Part shown: one piece after another, positions 63,909-64,000 of the stretch
How the letters are laid out: every line of letters starts with the position of its first letter
Position numbering within the stretch: position 1 is the first letter of the stretch
Origin: Thamnaconus septentrionalis
Lineage: Eukaryota; Chordata; Actinopteri; Tetraodontiformes; Monacanthidae
Reading direction: 5' to 3'
Assembly (NCBI GenBank): GCA_009823395.1
Contig: CM020511.1
Location: 11,187,001-11,251,000, forward strand
DNA: 64,000 nt
The notes under the pieces: generated by a model
Databases searched by the model: none
What the model was told of the DNA's origin: nothing
What the model saw: only the letters and a program-made list of their open reading frames with translations
Made by a program: the position numbers and the translations under genes

Positions 63909-64000
63909 AGACGAGGCATCCACACAACCTGTGAGGCTCCATCTATGTGTCTGTCTGTCTGTCTGTCTTTCTATCCATCTGTCTGTCTGTTTGTGTCTGT
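63909..64000 (+). other. ncald: ncald 3' UTR, partial, with a (CTGT)n tract
   Basis: Sequence after the TAA stop, cut off by the window edge. It holds an imperfect (CTGT)n/(CTAT)n microsatellite from about 63950. No polyadenylation signal is seen before the edge. Confidence 0.8.

Overview
The window is vertebrate nuclear DNA, almost certainly from a ray-finned (teleost) fish. It is intron-rich and gene-poor, full of long (GT)n, (GA)n, (CAG)n, (GATA)n and (ATC)n microsatellites, and carries fish-type transposon fragments: hAT-like non-autonomous elements, an L1-like LINE and pieces of the dispersed 'GGTTAGCACTGT...GGATGGATGG' repeat. No bacterial-style operon, CRISPR array, rRNA or convincing tRNA gene was seen.

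Only one protein-coding gene can be read with confidence: the fish orthologue of neurocalcin delta (ncald), on the + strand. Three coding exons (55770-56147, 62402-62507, 63811-63908) join without a frame break into a 193-residue neuronal calcium sensor with an N-myristoylation signal and four EF-hands. The 3' UTR runs off the right edge. Intron phases are 0 (after residue 126) and 1 (inside the Gly162 codon).

The left 55 kb has no recognisable coding gene. It probably holds the upstream regulatory region and 5' non-coding introns of ncald. CpG-rich, promoter-like stretches lie near 1-300, 2.85-3.45 kb (NRF1- and YY1-like sites), 4.8-5.1 kb (a TATA box and CTCF-like sites) and 41.25-41.78 kb. 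The last is the best candidate for an ncald promoter with a 5' UTR exon: a perfect RFX X-box, an E-box and a consensus CRE, then a (CTG)14 tract and a clean splice donor (GAG|GTAAGC) at 41776. Spliced to the acceptor at 55736, it would feed the exon that carries the ATG.

Mobile DNA: a 5'-truncated L1-like LINE with a perfect 17-bp target-site duplication (55152-55642) lies 94 bp upstream of the first coding exon. Two hAT-like elements each have a perfect 8-bp duplication (48348-48825 and 61553-62156). The second sits in ncald intron 1 and contains a 38-bp-arm foldback palindrome. Other remnants are a LINE C-terminal fossil at 9.2 kb, a LINE 3' end at 59.2 kb and four scattered pieces of one SINE-like family.

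No wholly new system was found. The most interesting points are the X-box/CRE/CTG promoter, a (TG)8 tract in place of the normal polypyrimidine tract at the last acceptor, the young L1 beside the coding exon, a pair of competing hairpins at 35.45 kb, and an unassigned gene-like patch at 27.5-29.3 kb.
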